A stretch of DNA of 64,000 nt from CAZEHS01 sp964649745 (GCA_964649745.1 CAZYQI010000011.1:32059-96058); one strand, 5' to 3'. Positions 1-8,875 are shown, counted from the stretch's first letter. The notes: generated by a model from the letters alone, not told the origin. Translations and numbers: made by a program.

Positions 1-244
1 CATTCATGACCGTGGCCATCATCCCCATATAATCCGCAGTGGAACGATCCATGGATTTCGAACTGCGGCCGCGCCAAAAATTGCCGCCGCCGATGACAAT
101 GGCCACCTGCACCTTTAAATCAAGCAAGGCTTTTACCTGCTGGGCCACTCCGTAAACCATGGCTTCATCTATGCCAAAGCCTTTCTCGCCGGCTAAGGCC
201 TCACCGCTCAACTTCAGTATCACCCGATTATACTTAGCAATCAT
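1..244 (-). CDS. pyrH: UMP kinase PyrH, N-terminal part (cut by window edge)
   Basis: UMP kinase phosphorylates UMP to UDP in pyrimidine nucleotide synthesis in the cytoplasm. Only the first 81 codons are present; the 3' end lies outside the window. The protein opens MIAKYNRVILKLSGEAL, the amino-acid-kinase fold phosphate-binding start, and later has VIGGGNFWRGR, the glycine-rich nucleotide loop typical of PyrH. The ATG at 242-244 follows a GGGGGA ribosome binding site. It lies downstream of rpsB and tsf, the common bacterial order, but a strong terminator separates it from tsf. It may therefore have its own promoter in the 70 bases upstream, although I see no convincing one. Confidence 0.95.
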   Translation of the reverse strand, partial: MIAKYNRVILKLSGEALAGEKGFGIDEAMVYGVAQQVKALLDLKVQVAIVIGGGNFWRGRSSKSMDRSTADYMGMMATVMN

Positions 245-317
245 GTGGTCCCCCGATCTTCACTGTTATCAATTCAACGGATACTCTTGAAATCCTTCCC
301 GGCAACATACAATTCCT

Positions 318-347
318 CAAAAAAAGAGCACACGGGGTGCTCTTTAA
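318..347 (-). terminator. Intrinsic terminator after tsf
   Basis: On the minus strand a 7-bp perfect stem (AGAGCAC/GTGCTCT, arms 337-343 and 325-331) with a 5-base loop is followed by a run of T residues. It begins a few bases after the tsf stop codon and should end the rpsB-tsf transcript before pyrH. Confidence 0.85.
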
Positions 348-351
348 GAGT

Positions 352-1002
352 CTAGGCTTGAAGTTGTTTCGCAACCTCTTCTGCAAAGTTTTCTTCTTTT
401 TTCTCTATGCCCTCGCCCACTTCATAACGGGAAAAACGGCGGATTGAAATGTTTTCACCGATTTTAGCGATTTTTTCCTGGAGAAGCTGCTCGATCGTAA
501 CGTCTGGGTTGCGGATAAAAGGCTGTTCCATCAGACATACTTCTTTGTAGTATTTGGAAATGCGGCCCTCAACCATCTTATCAACGATAGCAACCGGTTT
601 GCCTTCATTCAACGCCTGTGCACGAATGATTTCTTTTTCTGTTTCGATAACATCCGCTGTTACTTCTTCTCTGCGAACAAACAGCGGGCTTGCTGCCGCG
701 ATCTGCATCGCGATATCTTTTCCGAACTCTTTGAATTCTTCCAGCTTGCCTACAAAGTCCGTTTCTGAGTTGATTTCAACCAGAACGCCGATACGTCCGC
801 CGCCGTGGATGTAGGAGACAACGGAACCCTCAGAAGCAATACGGCCAGCTTTCTTCGCTGCCTTTGCAAGTCCCTTTTCACGAAGAAGCTTTACGGCTTC
901 TTCCATATTCCCGTTTGTTTCCTGAAGCGCTTTCTTGCAGTCCATCATACCTGCGCTGGTCGTTTCACGCAGTTCTTTGACCATTCCTGCTGTAATTTCC
1001 AT
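352..1002 (-). CDS. tsf: Elongation factor Ts
   Basis: EF-Ts is the guanine nucleotide exchange factor that recycles EF-Tu in translation. The 216-residue protein has the N-terminal UBA-like segment (MEITAGMVKELRETTSAGMMDCKKAL, about residues 1-45) and the family signature GRIASEGSVVSYIHGGGRIGVLVEINSETDFV (about 53-84) that forms the EF-Tu contact core. It is close to the short EF-Ts form common in Gram-positives. The ATG follows an AAGGAGG site. It lies 97 bp downstream of rpsB with a hairpin between them. Confidence 0.97.
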   Translation of the reverse strand: MEITAGMVKELRETTSAGMMDCKKALQETNGNMEEAVKLLREKGLAKAAKKAGRIASEGSVVSYIHGGGRIGVLVEINSETDFVGKLEEFKEFGKDIAMQIAAASPLFVRREEVTADVIETEKEIIRAQALNEGKPVAIVDKMVEGRISKYYKEVCLMEQPFIRNPDVTIEQLLQEKIAKIGENISIRRFSRYEVGEGIEKKEENFAEEVAKQLQA

Positions 1003-1043
1003 CGTATATCCTCCTTTTATGAGTTGGAGATTCGGTTTTTTCC

Positions 1044-1080
1044 TCTAAAAAGCTGTTGAAGCCTAAACCTCAACAGCTTG
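1044..1080 (-). terminator. Hairpin between rpsB and tsf (attenuator-like)
   Basis: Reading the minus strand, a 10-bp stem AAGCTGTTGA/TCAACAGCTT (arms 1070-1079 and 1050-1059) with a 10-base loop is followed by TTTTAG. The U tract is short, so this looks like a partial terminator that would lower tsf relative to rpsB. Whether it terminates is inference. Confidence 0.55.
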
Positions 1081-1099
1081 ATCGTTTTTTTTTATTGGA

Positions 1100-1882
1100 T
1101 TATGCTTCTGTAACGACTTCTTCAACCGCTTCAACTGCCGCTTCTTCAACCGCTTCAACTTCTACAACCGCAGCCACAACCGGTGCTTCTTCGAAAGATT
1201 CACCCTGACGACCTTCAATAATGGCATCCGCCATTCTTCCAGTGATCAGCTTTACAGCGCGGATTGCATCGTCGTTGCCTGGAATGACGTAATCAACTTC
1301 GTCCGGATCGCAGTTGGTATCAACAATACCGACAACTTTGATTCCGAGAAGCTGAGCTTCTTTAATTGCGATACGCTCTTTGCGCGGGTCTACAATGAAG
1401 ATTGCATCCGGCAGTGTACGCATGTTCTTAATGCCGCCCAGGAATTTTTCAAGCTTGTCTTTCTTTGCACGAAGCTTGATAACTTCTTTTTTAGGAAGGG
1501 CTTCAAAGGTGCCGTCTGTTTCCATCGACTCCAGTTTAGCAAGAAGATCGATACGCTTCTTGATTGTTTTGTAGTTGGTGAGCATTCCGCCCAGCCATCT
1601 TTGGTTAACGTACTGCATACCGCATCGCTTTGCTTCGGATTCGATGGACTCCTGAGCCTGTTTCTTGGTTCCTACGAAAAGGACAGTGCCGCCTTCTTCG
1701 GAAACCTTGCGGATGAAGTTGTACGCCTGATCGATCTTCTTAACTGTCTTTTGAAGGTCGATGATGTAGATCCCGTTACGCTCTGTGAAGATGTACTCGC
1801 CCATTTTAGGGTTCCAGCGTCGTGTTTGGTGACCGAAATGTACGCCGGCTTCAAGCAACTGCTTCATTGAAATTACTGACAT
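1100..1882 (-). CDS. rpsB: 30S ribosomal protein S2
   Basis: S2 binds the 30S subunit late in assembly and helps bring S1 or mRNA to the platform. The 260-residue protein shows the S2 signature MSVISMKQLLEAGVHFGHQTRRWNPKM near the start and NQRWLGGMLTNYKTI and PDAIFIVDPRKE further on. A long Ala/Glu/Val-rich C-terminal tail (about residues 228-260) is low complexity, as is common in S2. The ATG has a GGAGG site 6 bases upstream. A clear promoter lies about 110 bases upstream, so rpsB starts its own unit downstream of the flagellar cluster. Confidence 0.97.
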   Translation of the reverse strand: MSVISMKQLLEAGVHFGHQTRRWNPKMGEYIFTERNGIYIIDLQKTVKKIDQAYNFIRKVSEEGGTVLFVGTKKQAQESIESEAKRCGMQYVNQRWLGGMLTNYKTIKKRIDLLAKLESMETDGTFEALPKKEVIKLRAKKDKLEKFLGGIKNMRTLPDAIFIVDPRKERIAIKEAQLLGIKVVGIVDTNCDPDEVDYVIPGNDDAIRAVKLITGRMADAIIEGRQGESFEEAPVVAAVVEVEAVEEAAVEAVEEVVTEA

Positions 1883-1990
1883 GATGCACCTCCGTGGTTT
1901 TTTAGTTCCTCCGCCCCTTCACTCATTTCAGGAACCTTATGCAGGCACCCCCTGAAACATCCGGGGTCGTGTGTATTTAACACCTATAGT
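1883..1990 (-). promoter_or_regulatory. rpsB 5' leader with hairpin (possible S2 autoregulatory element)
   Basis: The roughly 105-base untranslated leader of rpsB can form TTTCAGG/CCTGAAA (arms 1951-1957 and 1927-1933) around an 18-base loop. A second GC-rich purine stretch lies just before the ribosome binding site. Ribosomal protein S2 leaders that bind S2 are known in many bacteria. I infer the role from position and length only and have not matched a covariance model. Confidence 0.4.
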
Positions 1991-2019
1991 AGTATACCAT
2001 TGGCCAATTCCTTTGACAA
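1991..2019 (-). promoter_or_regulatory. SigA-type promoter of rpsB-tsf
   Basis: On the minus strand the -35 TTGTCA (2014-2019) and -10 TATACT (1991-1996) are separated by exactly 17 bases. Each matches consensus at five of six positions. The promoter lies just past the stop codon of the DUF6115 gene and directs transcription into rpsB. Confidence 0.85.
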
Positions 2020-2024
2020 GCGTT

Positions 2025-2513
2025 TTAAACGCCTCTTTTCTGTTCCGGTCTAAGCCTTCGGATCAGCTCAACTTCTCCCACTCCCAGATTCAACTCCCGT
2101 GCCACCTGCTGGCTGTCCTTCCCTTCGTTCAGCAGCTTCCTGATTTCAGTCGCCATACGTATTTCCTCGGAAGGTTCGGTTGCCGGATAGTTCACCGTCG
2201 GGGCCTTTTTAACGGAAGGCTCTATATAGGATTCCTTCGGCCATTGCTTTATTGGCTCCATCGGGGGCGTTTTTTTCTCCAAGGTCTCCACCCTTTTTTC
2301 TATCCGTTCTGTGGATTCGTAAAAGGTTTGGTTTATATCGTCGAGATCCTCACCCAGTTTCTCCACGCGACTTAATAAATTATAGAAGGTATCTGAAAAA
2401 GACTGGTCTTCCATATTTGGAATACCCGCTTTCCTAATTTCGCGTATCAATTGATTTAAAGAAAAAACCACTATGATAATCCCTATCACAGCGGCAATCC
2501 ACCCTATCAGCAT
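2025..2513 (-). CDS. DUF6115-like membrane protein in the SwrB position
   Basis: The 162-residue protein has one N-terminal membrane helix (MLIGWIAAVIGIIIVVFSL), then a coiled-coil region (about 40-90, heptad-like LSRVEKLGEDLDDINQTFYESTERIEKRVETLEKK). A C-terminal helix-turn-helix-like segment follows (IRKLLNEGKDSQQVARELNLGVGEVELIRRL). This layout matches proteins annotated DUF6115. In B. subtilis the gene between sigD and rpsB is swrB, a single-pass membrane protein that promotes flagellar basal body maturation. The position here is equivalent, so a SwrB-like role is plausible but inferred. It ends the flagellar cluster, with the rpsB promoter immediately after its stop. Confidence 0.7.
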   Translation of the reverse strand: MLIGWIAAVIGIIIVVFSLNQLIREIRKAGIPNMEDQSFSDTFYNLLSRVEKLGEDLDDINQTFYESTERIEKRVETLEKKTPPMEPIKQWPKESYIEPSVKKAPTVNYPATEPSEEIRMATEIRKLLNEGKDSQQVARELNLGVGEVELIRRLRPEQKRGV

Positions 2514-2517
2514 ACAT

Positions 2518-2841
2518 TCACACCTTTATATCAATATGATTTCGTTGAAGGCCTTTTTTCTCACTGTTCTTTTTCTCATCCGGTTTGTCCGTGTCATTCC
2601 GATCATTCTTTTGATCCGACGCCTCTCGTCCGGCACCGCGCTTCCCGTCTTCACGAACCCTGGGAGGCTCTTTCCTTTCAAAATCGTTGACCTTGTTCAG
2701 TTTCTCCCGGACATCCTGCTTGTTCACATTCTGCATGAGCTGTTGCTCATTCTCAACCTTGTGGACCACATGAGGCTTAAGCAGGTCATTCTTGTGCAGC
2801 TTTGGCAACAACACCTGCATATCAATGGGCTTAATGGACAT
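2518..2841 (-). CDS. Small charged protein of the flagellar cluster, unknown function
   Basis: I do not recognise a domain in this 107-residue protein. It starts MSIKPIDMQVLLPK, a pattern seen in small proteins at this place in clostridial flagellar loci. The second half is almost entirely charged and low complexity (Lys, Asp, Glu, Arg, Asn; about residues 50-107), so it is probably disordered. It has no signal peptide and no membrane segment. A GGAGAGG site precedes the ATG. It sits between fapA and the DUF6115 gene with 4- to 12-bp gaps, so it is co-transcribed with them. Confidence 0.65.
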   Translation of the reverse strand: MSIKPIDMQVLLPKLHKNDLLKPHVVHKVENEQQLMQNVNKQDVREKLNKVNDFERKEPPRVREDGKRGAGREASDQKNDRNDTDKPDEKKNSEKKGLQRNHIDIKV

Positions 2842-2853
2842 ATAACCCTCTCC

Positions 2854-4266
2854 TCAATAAGGAAGCATTCTTATTTCACCCTCATCCTTCTGGATGCGGA
2901 CCCCCTGCATGGCCTCTTTAACATTATAATAACTGTTTCCGATTCTCAGTTTCACACCGGGATAAATCATTTGAGTCACAAGCCGTGAATTTTGCAACTG
3001 ATCAATGAGGCTGTTCATATTCTTAAGCGCTTCCTGCCGCAGTCTTAGGGTTTCATTGGACTGCATCAGGGTAGAATTTGTTTTCTCCAGCATGGCGCTC
3101 AGCTCTGCGCTGGTTCCCGTTTCCAATTGTTTCCGAATCATGCGCTGTGCCTGGGTAAGCTTGGTGATGCTGTCCTGAGTTTCTTTGATCTGCTCTGCCA
3201 GTTCCTTAAACTCGTCCATAATTTTTGAATCGACGCCCAGTCTGACTTTTGTAAGCGTCCCCATTTCTGATCCCACAACCTTGGCTCGGATTTCTTTGCG
3301 AACATTCAGTTCACCGCCTACTACCATTCCACGCTTTCCTTCTGCGATAATACTTCCATCACAGGTAATATGGCAGTGCAGAACCGCATCACAGAGAACA
3401 TCGCCGGATACCCTGGCCCGGGTATTATTAAGAAAATTGGCCTTAAGGTTTCCCCCAACATTCAGTTCTGCCAAGTCATTGCCCTGAACACCGCCGTTAA
3501 TGGTGAGATCCCCTTTGACGTCTATTTTCGCGCATTCGACAATGCCGTTTATTTCCACGTCGGAATCGGATACAATTTCATATCCGCTGAGCACGCTGCC
3601 AAACACGATCACTTTCCCCATAAAATGGATATTCCCCGTTTCGGGACCGATATCCTTTCGCAGTTCAAGTACCTCTATGATACTTATCTTGTCGCCCTCA
3701 AAAACGATATTTCCGCTTTTGTCTGCAAACAATTGAAGAGTATCTTCAGACTGCCGTATATTCTTTCCAAATTTAAAGAGCACGGGTTTTCCGGGCTTTG
3801 CCTTGATTTCTCTGCCTGTTACCGTCATTCCGTCTTTTCCCAGTGTAGGAAGTGTACGGGTGACAAGGAGGTCACCGGCCTCGGCGATTTTAAACGTATC
3901 CAGATCCTTGAAGTCTACGCGGCCGCCACTCAGCATTTTAGGCTGTATATGGGTGGTCTTGTCAACATAGAAGGTAAGCTCTCCGTCCTTCCCATTTTCA
4001 TGGGGAATACCTGTTGCAATCAAAACGTTGCTGCTCATTCCCGGATTCTGAACAATGGATTCTATCGCATCTGTGTCGATGCCATAGGTGATATTTTTTG
4101 CCTTAAGGGCAGCCTGAATATCCGCCGACACAACTTCGCAATCCGCTCGGTGCATTTCAACAGAAACGTATGCTTTGTAATAGTCACTGGTAATACTTAC
4201 AAGAACATCGTATCCCTTATCTGCGCCTTTCAGACTGCCTCCCTGCGGATCTAACTGCTGGCTCAT
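2854..4266 (-). CDS. fapA: FapA-family (DUF342) protein
   Basis: FapA-type proteins (DUF342) carry a central parallel beta-helix of short repeats and a C-terminal coiled coil. Their molecular function is unclear, with links to polar localisation, envelope or flagellar functions. About 470 residues: an N-terminal domain, glycine-spaced repeats such as GDLTINGGVQGNDLAELNVGGN, and a helical region (about 355-440) rich in Glu/Gln/Leu. I chose the ATG at 4266 because GGGGG lies 8 bases upstream. The next ATG upstream (4281) has no ribosome binding site. It lies downstream of sigD and 12 bp upstream of the next gene. Confidence 0.85.
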   Translation of the reverse strand: MSQQLDPQGGSLKGADKGYDVLVSITSDYYKAYVSVEMHRADCEVVSADIQAALKAKNITYGIDTDAIESIVQNPGMSSNVLIATGIPHENGKDGELTFYVDKTTHIQPKMLSGGRVDFKDLDTFKIAEAGDLLVTRTLPTLGKDGMTVTGREIKAKPGKPVLFKFGKNIRQSEDTLQLFADKSGNIVFEGDKISIIEVLELRKDIGPETGNIHFMGKVIVFGSVLSGYEIVSDSDVEINGIVECAKIDVKGDLTINGGVQGNDLAELNVGGNLKANFLNNTRARVSGDVLCDAVLHCHITCDGSIIAEGKRGMVVGGELNVRKEIRAKVVGSEMGTLTKVRLGVDSKIMDEFKELAEQIKETQDSITKLTQAQRMIRKQLETGTSAELSAMLEKTNSTLMQSNETLRLRQEALKNMNSLIDQLQNSRLVTQMIYPGVKLRIGNSYYNVKEAMQGVRIQKDEGEIRMLPY

Positions 4267-4419
4267 CCTTGATACCCCCATGTCAGCTTTTTTTATCCGA
4301 TGCCTACCCGTTCTAAGACTCCCGTTTCTTAAGCGGTGAGCGGAGAACTGTAGAGGCCCTGGATCCGTTCAACTAAGCTTCGGACGGAGTAGAAATGCCA
4401 CCCGAGGCAAAGGTTCACT

Positions 4420-5154
4420 TCATTTGACTGCGTTCAGCCCTGACTTCAATCGCATCATCGCTTTTGTGTGAAGCTGAGATATCCGGGATTCTGATATCCC
4501 CATGATTCCCGCAATTTCCTTATAGGTCAGCTCCGAAAAGTAATAAAGGTTGATAATCATCCGCTCCCTTTCGGGCAGAAAATCCACCTGTTCCCGAAGG
4601 ATACGCTTCATCTCGTTTTCCATATAGGATGCTTCAGGATTCACATCAGGATGATCGCTCCGAATGGAAAAATTGCTGTTTTCTTCAATTTTCTCTTCCA
4701 AGGATACCATTGTGAAAACAGAGAACTCCGACATCAGTTTTGAAAGTTCGTCTCTGGTCAGCCCCATTTCCTGAGCCAGCAGACCCTCGTCAATATCCGA
4801 ACCATGGGTCGCCTGCATGCGCTCCATGATTTCCTCCATCTGTCGGTATTTGTGTCGCATGCTTCTTGGAATCCAATCAAGAGAGCGGAGCTGGTCGATT
4901 ATTGCCCCTCGTATTCTGAAATTCGCGTAGGTTTCGAATTTTACGTTTTTATCTGGATCGAATTTATCAATTGCATCGATCAACCCCAGGATCCCGTAGC
5001 TCACTAAATCCTCATATTCCACATGGGCGTGATAATTGACATAAAGCCTTCCAGCTACTATTTTCACCAGTTCCACGTATTCCAGGATAAGCGCATCCTT
5101 GGCGGACCGGTCATGGTGTTCCTTGAAACGGACCCATAATTCACTGGTAGCCAT
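4420..5154 (-). CDS. sigD: Flagellar/motility RNA polymerase sigma factor (SigD/FliA, sigma-28)
   Basis: This sigma factor directs RNA polymerase to late flagellar, chemotaxis and flagellin promoters. The 244-residue protein has region 2 (YVELVKIVAGRLYVNYHAHVEYEDLVSYGILGLIDAIDKFDPDKNVKFETYANFRIRGAIIDQLRSLDWIPRS, about 25-98) with the FliA-specific RGAIIDQLRSLDW. A short region 3 follows, then region 4 with the helix-turn-helix LTYKEIAGIMGISESRISQLHTKAM near the end. It follows cheD directly, as in B. subtilis. No late sigma-28 promoter was recognised inside the window, so its regulon is mostly elsewhere. Confidence 0.96.
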   Translation of the reverse strand: MATSELWVRFKEHHDRSAKDALILEYVELVKIVAGRLYVNYHAHVEYEDLVSYGILGLIDAIDKFDPDKNVKFETYANFRIRGAIIDQLRSLDWIPRSMRHKYRQMEEIMERMQATHGSDIDEGLLAQEMGLTRDELSKLMSEFSVFTMVSLEEKIEENSNFSIRSDHPDVNPEASYMENEMKRILREQVDFLPERERMIINLYYFSELTYKEIAGIMGISESRISQLHTKAMMRLKSGLNAVK

Positions 5155-5190
5155 AGTTCAAGTCTCCCTATCGGTTGCGTTTGTGGGGTG

Positions 5191-5676
5191 TTAAAGGGTC
5201 TTTGTACCATGCCCGATGGTTTTTATCAGTAATCTTCCATCTTCCGAATAGAATTCGATTGATCGGCCGAAGTTGCCGCCGGTATCATCCGCCAAAATTC
5301 GTATTCCGAGGCTGTTTAACATTTCTCTGACCGCAGCGGCGTTGCGCTCCCCTATCTTCATCATATCATTCTGACCGGAAAACGCAAACATTTGAGCCCC
5401 TCCTGCCATCTTACCGACAAGGCGGCTCTTGTTTGCACCCATACTCGCCATTTCAGCGATCAGTTTTACAATGGCAGTATCGGCAAATTTCGCCTCATTG
5501 CTGTTGTTCTTGATTGCTTTGCTGCTTGGAAGCATGATATGGGCCATTCCTGTAATTTTTGTAACCGGATCGTGAAGGCAGATGCCAATGCAAGAGCCTA
5601 GGCCAAGCGTTGTCAGCCCTCCGGGGTGCCTGACCGTTTTCAAATCGGCCATTCCAACCTTGACAAGATCGATCAT
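5191..5676 (-). CDS. cheD: Chemoreceptor glutamine deamidase CheD
   Basis: CheD deamidates glutamines in chemoreceptors and, with CheC, forms a feedback loop on CheY-P. The 161-residue protein has the catalytic GLGSCIG (Cys29) and GMAHIMLP (His46). The usual Gly-rich core GKMAGGAQMF and the end segment GNFGRSIEFYSEDGRLLIK are also present. It overlaps cheC by 4 bp (ATGA), so the two partners are translationally coupled. Confidence 0.96.
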   Translation of the reverse strand: MIDLVKVGMADLKTVRHPGGLTTLGLGSCIGICLHDPVTKITGMAHIMLPSSKAIKNNSNEAKFADTAIVKLIAEMASMGANKSRLVGKMAGGAQMFAFSGQNDMMKIGERNAAAVREMLNSLGIRILADDTGGNFGRSIEFYSEDGRLLIKTIGHGTKTL

Positions 5677-6293
5677 ATCTCTATTCCTATGCTTCTTAAG
5701 AGTTTTTCATACGAGTCCACTTCAGGAATCAGGAAAAAATAGCCTTCCACCGACTCGTTTTCCTGACACTCAATAAATTCATTCTGTATGATCAGTATCT
5801 TATCCCCTACGAGTCCGAAATGTACCGCCGGTACGCTGAGGATTGCACCCGCCATATCCAGTGCCAGGGACGGGACAGATATCTTGATATTAAGGTTCGT
5901 CAAACCCGATAGGGATGAGATATACGACCCTGCCAGAATATTTCCGATTTCATTAAGGGCAGACACTGCAAATTCATCAATCTCACCGGTACCCATTCCC
6001 GGCATCATGAGGCGCATCAGGGTTTTTGCCGCATCCAGGGTGAGAATGAACATGATGCTGCCGTCCATATCCCCTTCAATCTTGAAAAAAATGCCGCAAA
6101 CTTCCACTTCTTCACCGCCAAGGAGTTCAGGAACATCCTGGACGTTCATGATGGTAACCTGAGGGACTTTCATATCGACCTTTTTGTCAATCATTTTTGC
6201 CAATGCCGTTGCGGCATTGCCAGCCCCAATATTACCAATTTCCTTCAGAACATCCAAGACGATGGTGTTCATATTGTCCAGCTGAACAGTCAT
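5673..6293 (-). CDS. cheC: CheY-P phosphatase CheC
   Basis: CheC dephosphorylates CheY-P and binds CheD. The 206-residue protein has two copies of the CheC/FliY/CheX catalytic pattern with Glu and Asn: LKEIGNIGAGNAATAL (about residues 15-30) and LNEIGNILAGSYISSL (about 113-128). It lies between cheW and cheD. FliY, also encoded here, is a second CheC-like protein; no CheX or CheZ is seen in the window. Confidence 0.95.
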   Translation of the reverse strand: MTVQLDNMNTIVLDVLKEIGNIGAGNAATALAKMIDKKVDMKVPQVTIMNVQDVPELLGGEEVEVCGIFFKIEGDMDGSIMFILTLDAAKTLMRLMMPGMGTGEIDEFAVSALNEIGNILAGSYISSLSGLTNLNIKISVPSLALDMAGAILSVPAVHFGLVGDKILIIQNEFIECQENESVEGYFFLIPEVDSYEKLLRSIGIEI

Positions 6294-6305
6294 GGTTCAC
6301 ACTCC

Positions 6306-6752
6306 TTAATGCGTCAATTCTGCCTCTTCAAGTCCGAGAACCTTTGGCAGATCAATAAGCATGATAATCCGGCCTTCATGTTTTCCTACCTGTCGGATGA
6401 AATCCTGATCGTTTGTTCCTCTGATGACGGGGGCTTCCTCAATGCTTGAAACATCTAACTGAAGAACCTCTGAAGAGGAGTCCACGATGATGCCGATCTT
6501 GGTTTCTCCTACGTGTGTAATAATAATTCGCGATTCATCTGTAAAATCCTTTTCCTGCATCAAAAATCGCTTTCTGACATGTACAATTGGGATAATGTTC
6601 CCCCGAAGATTCACAACTCCCTGGATATAGGGCTTCGTATAAGGGATTCTGGTGATTGGAAGAATCTTTTCAATGTTCTCAACGTGATGAATATTGATTC
6701 CGTAATACTCCCGCTCAATTTTAAAAATCACATACTCGTTGACTTCGCTCAT
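6306..6752 (-). CDS. cheW: Chemotaxis coupling protein CheW
   Basis: CheW links receptors to the kinase CheA in the membrane-bound signalling array. The 148-residue protein consists of a single CheW domain, with YVIFKIEREYYGINIHHVENIEKI at the start and the conserved YIQGVVNLRGNIIPIVHVRKRF in the middle (about 43-64). It is 11 bp from cheA in the same operon. Confidence 0.96.
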   Translation of the reverse strand: MSEVNEYVIFKIEREYYGINIHHVENIEKILPITRIPYTKPYIQGVVNLRGNIIPIVHVRKRFLMQEKDFTDESRIIITHVGETKIGIIVDSSSEVLQLDVSSIEEAPVIRGTNDQDFIRQVGKHEGRIIMLIDLPKVLGLEEAELTH

Positions 6753-6763
6753 GATTAGCCTCC

Positions 6764-8872
6764 TTAGAACAGTTGATTCGGATCAACAATCAAGGCGACT
6801 GATCCGTTACCAAGTATGGTAGCGCCTGCAATTGTCTTGATTCCTGTTAGGTACTTGCCCAGCGATTTAATAACGATTTCCTGCTGTCCTATGAGGCTGT
6901 CGACTACCAAGCCAACTTCCTGAGCGCCTTTTTTAACGATGACCACTGTCAGTTCTTCTTTATCACGGCTGGTTCCGGCTACATTGAGGATTTCTCCAAG
7001 ACGGAGAATGGGAAGAGTTGAGTTGCGGTAGAGCACAACTTCCTGTTCTTGGATATTGCTGATGGCCGCAGTTTTGATCGTTGTGATTTCCTTGATATTG
7101 TTAAGGGGCAGCGCATATTTCTCGTTCCCCATGATCACCATGAGAGCCTGTATGATTGCCAGGGTGAGAGGCAGTCGAATAAGAAATTTGGATCCTTTCC
7201 CGGGATTGTTGATGATCTCAACGTTGCCGCCCAGAGATTCAATTTTTGTCTTAACGACATCCAGTCCAACACCCCGGCCGGAAAGATCGGTTACCACCGC
7301 AGCCGTACTGAATCCGGGCTTGAAGAGCAGCATAATCAGCTCCTGCTGACTCATGGATTCCACTTCTTCACGGGTCACAATACCTTTTTCAAGAGCCTTT
7401 TGGGCAACCCGCTCCACATTGATGCCGTTACCATCGTCTTCCACTTCAATAACAACGGTATTTCCATCCGGGTAAGCACGCAGATCCACGGTGCCGTTCT
7501 CCGACTTCCCTTTTTCGTTTCTTTCTGCCGGAGATTCAATGCCATGGTCAATGGAATTTCGGATCAGGTGGATCAGCGGATCTCCGATTTCATCAATAAC
7601 GGTACGGTCTACCTCTGTCTCTTCACCGGACATATTCAGTTTAATGCTTTTGCCCAGATCTTTGGCCAAATCCCGTACCATTCGGGGAAAGCGGTTGAAT
7701 ACACGTTCTACAGGCACCATCCGGACCTTCATGACCGCATCGTGAAGCGAGGTTGTGATCCGTTCCAGGTACTCCACCGCTTCCAGATTATTCTGGTGAT
7801 TGTCGGCGCTCTCGTAGTCTTCCAGCCGGGTTTTAATAATAATCAACTCAGATACCAGGTTCATCAGATTATCCAGGCGGTCGATGTCGACACGAACCGT
7901 CTTGGACGTTTTCCCTTTAGCGGAGGCGCCCTTCTCCGCATCGGTATCCTTGGTGGCTTTCAGATTCAGTTTTTCCTGCACACCGGATTCTGTTGATTCC
8001 AGCACATCGGGTTCTTCTTCAACAGCCTTCGCCGCAACAGGGACCGGTGCCGATGACGCAGAAGCGACGATATCGGTTTCAGCTACAACCACATCCTTGA
8101 TTTCCGAGATATGAAGGATTTCTTCCCGGGTTTCTTCCATGGACAGCTTGGAGATATAGAGTACTTCAAACTCATTATCAAAGCGTTCGTCCTCGATATC
8201 CTCTGCTATGGGCCACGATTTTATGATTTCCCCGTTTTGCTCCAATGTGTTGAACACGATGAAGGAACGGGCTGCCTTCAACATACAGCCATCCTGAAGA
8301 ATGATCTTGACCTTGTAGGCAAAAAAACCATTTTCCCGGGCTTCGTGGATAACCGTATCAGGAATATCCTCGATGGTCAGATTGAACGAAACCCCTGTGG
8401 CATTGGTTTGCACAGCAGCCGGTTCGGCAGCTTCCGGGACGTCTTTGGGCACAGCGCTTTTTCGTGCACTCTGCAGGCTGGCTGCGTTCTTGGTTTTCGC
8501 CAGCTCTTTAAGCTTCTGGATCAGTTCGCTGGAGTCCAGATCCCCTTCCTGACCGGAGGCAGTGAGCGTGTTTATGTACTCTTCAAGGGCATCAAAGCAC
8601 TCAAACAGAATATTTATGATGCTGTCCGTTACCGGAATTTCCTTGTTGCGAACCAAATGAAGAACATTTTCCATCTCGTGAGTCAGGTTTGCGGTCCGGG
8701 TATATCCCATGGTTCCCGACATCCCCTTGATTGTGTGGGCGATTCTGAAAATCTCGTTCAGCAGATTCAGATCATCCATATTGTTTTCCAATTCCAACAG
8801 AACTTCATTCATGTGCTGCAGATGCTCATTCGATTCCTCGATGAATATCTCTAAATATTGACTCATATCCAT
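6764..8872 (-). CDS. cheA: Chemotaxis histidine kinase CheA
   Basis: CheA autophosphorylates and passes phosphate to CheY and CheB. Domains in the 702-residue protein: HPt (P1) with phosphoacceptor His46 in IAHTIKG; P2, a response-regulator docking domain, after a linker; the P3 dimerisation helices (VRVDIDRLDNLMNLVSELIIIKTRLE); the P4 ATPase with LIHLIRNSIDHGIE (N box), VEDDGNGI (G1) and GRGVGLDVV (G2); and a C-terminal CheW-like P5 (about 565-702). It starts 3 bp after cheB. The GGGGG of the cheB end serves as its ribosome binding site. Confidence 0.97.
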   Translation of the reverse strand: MDMSQYLEIFIEESNEHLQHMNEVLLELENNMDDLNLLNEIFRIAHTIKGMSGTMGYTRTANLTHEMENVLHLVRNKEIPVTDSIINILFECFDALEEYINTLTASGQEGDLDSSELIQKLKELAKTKNAASLQSARKSAVPKDVPEAAEPAAVQTNATGVSFNLTIEDIPDTVIHEARENGFFAYKVKIILQDGCMLKAARSFIVFNTLEQNGEIIKSWPIAEDIEDERFDNEFEVLYISKLSMEETREEILHISEIKDVVVAETDIVASASSAPVPVAAKAVEEEPDVLESTESGVQEKLNLKATKDTDAEKGASAKGKTSKTVRVDIDRLDNLMNLVSELIIIKTRLEDYESADNHQNNLEAVEYLERITTSLHDAVMKVRMVPVERVFNRFPRMVRDLAKDLGKSIKLNMSGEETEVDRTVIDEIGDPLIHLIRNSIDHGIESPAERNEKGKSENGTVDLRAYPDGNTVVIEVEDDGNGINVERVAQKALEKGIVTREEVESMSQQELIMLLFKPGFSTAAVVTDLSGRGVGLDVVKTKIESLGGNVEIINNPGKGSKFLIRLPLTLAIIQALMVIMGNEKYALPLNNIKEITTIKTAAISNIQEQEVVLYRNSTLPILRLGEILNVAGTSRDKEELTVVIVKKGAQEVGLVVDSLIGQQEIVIKSLGKYLTGIKTIAGATILGNGSVALIVDPNQLF

Positions 8873-8875
8873 ACG

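Noticed and set aside
8111..8854. Long plus-strand open frames within cheA, cheB, fapA and topA
   Set aside because: They mirror the minus-strand genes, lack ribosome binding sites and show no domain. They are shadows caused by codon bias.
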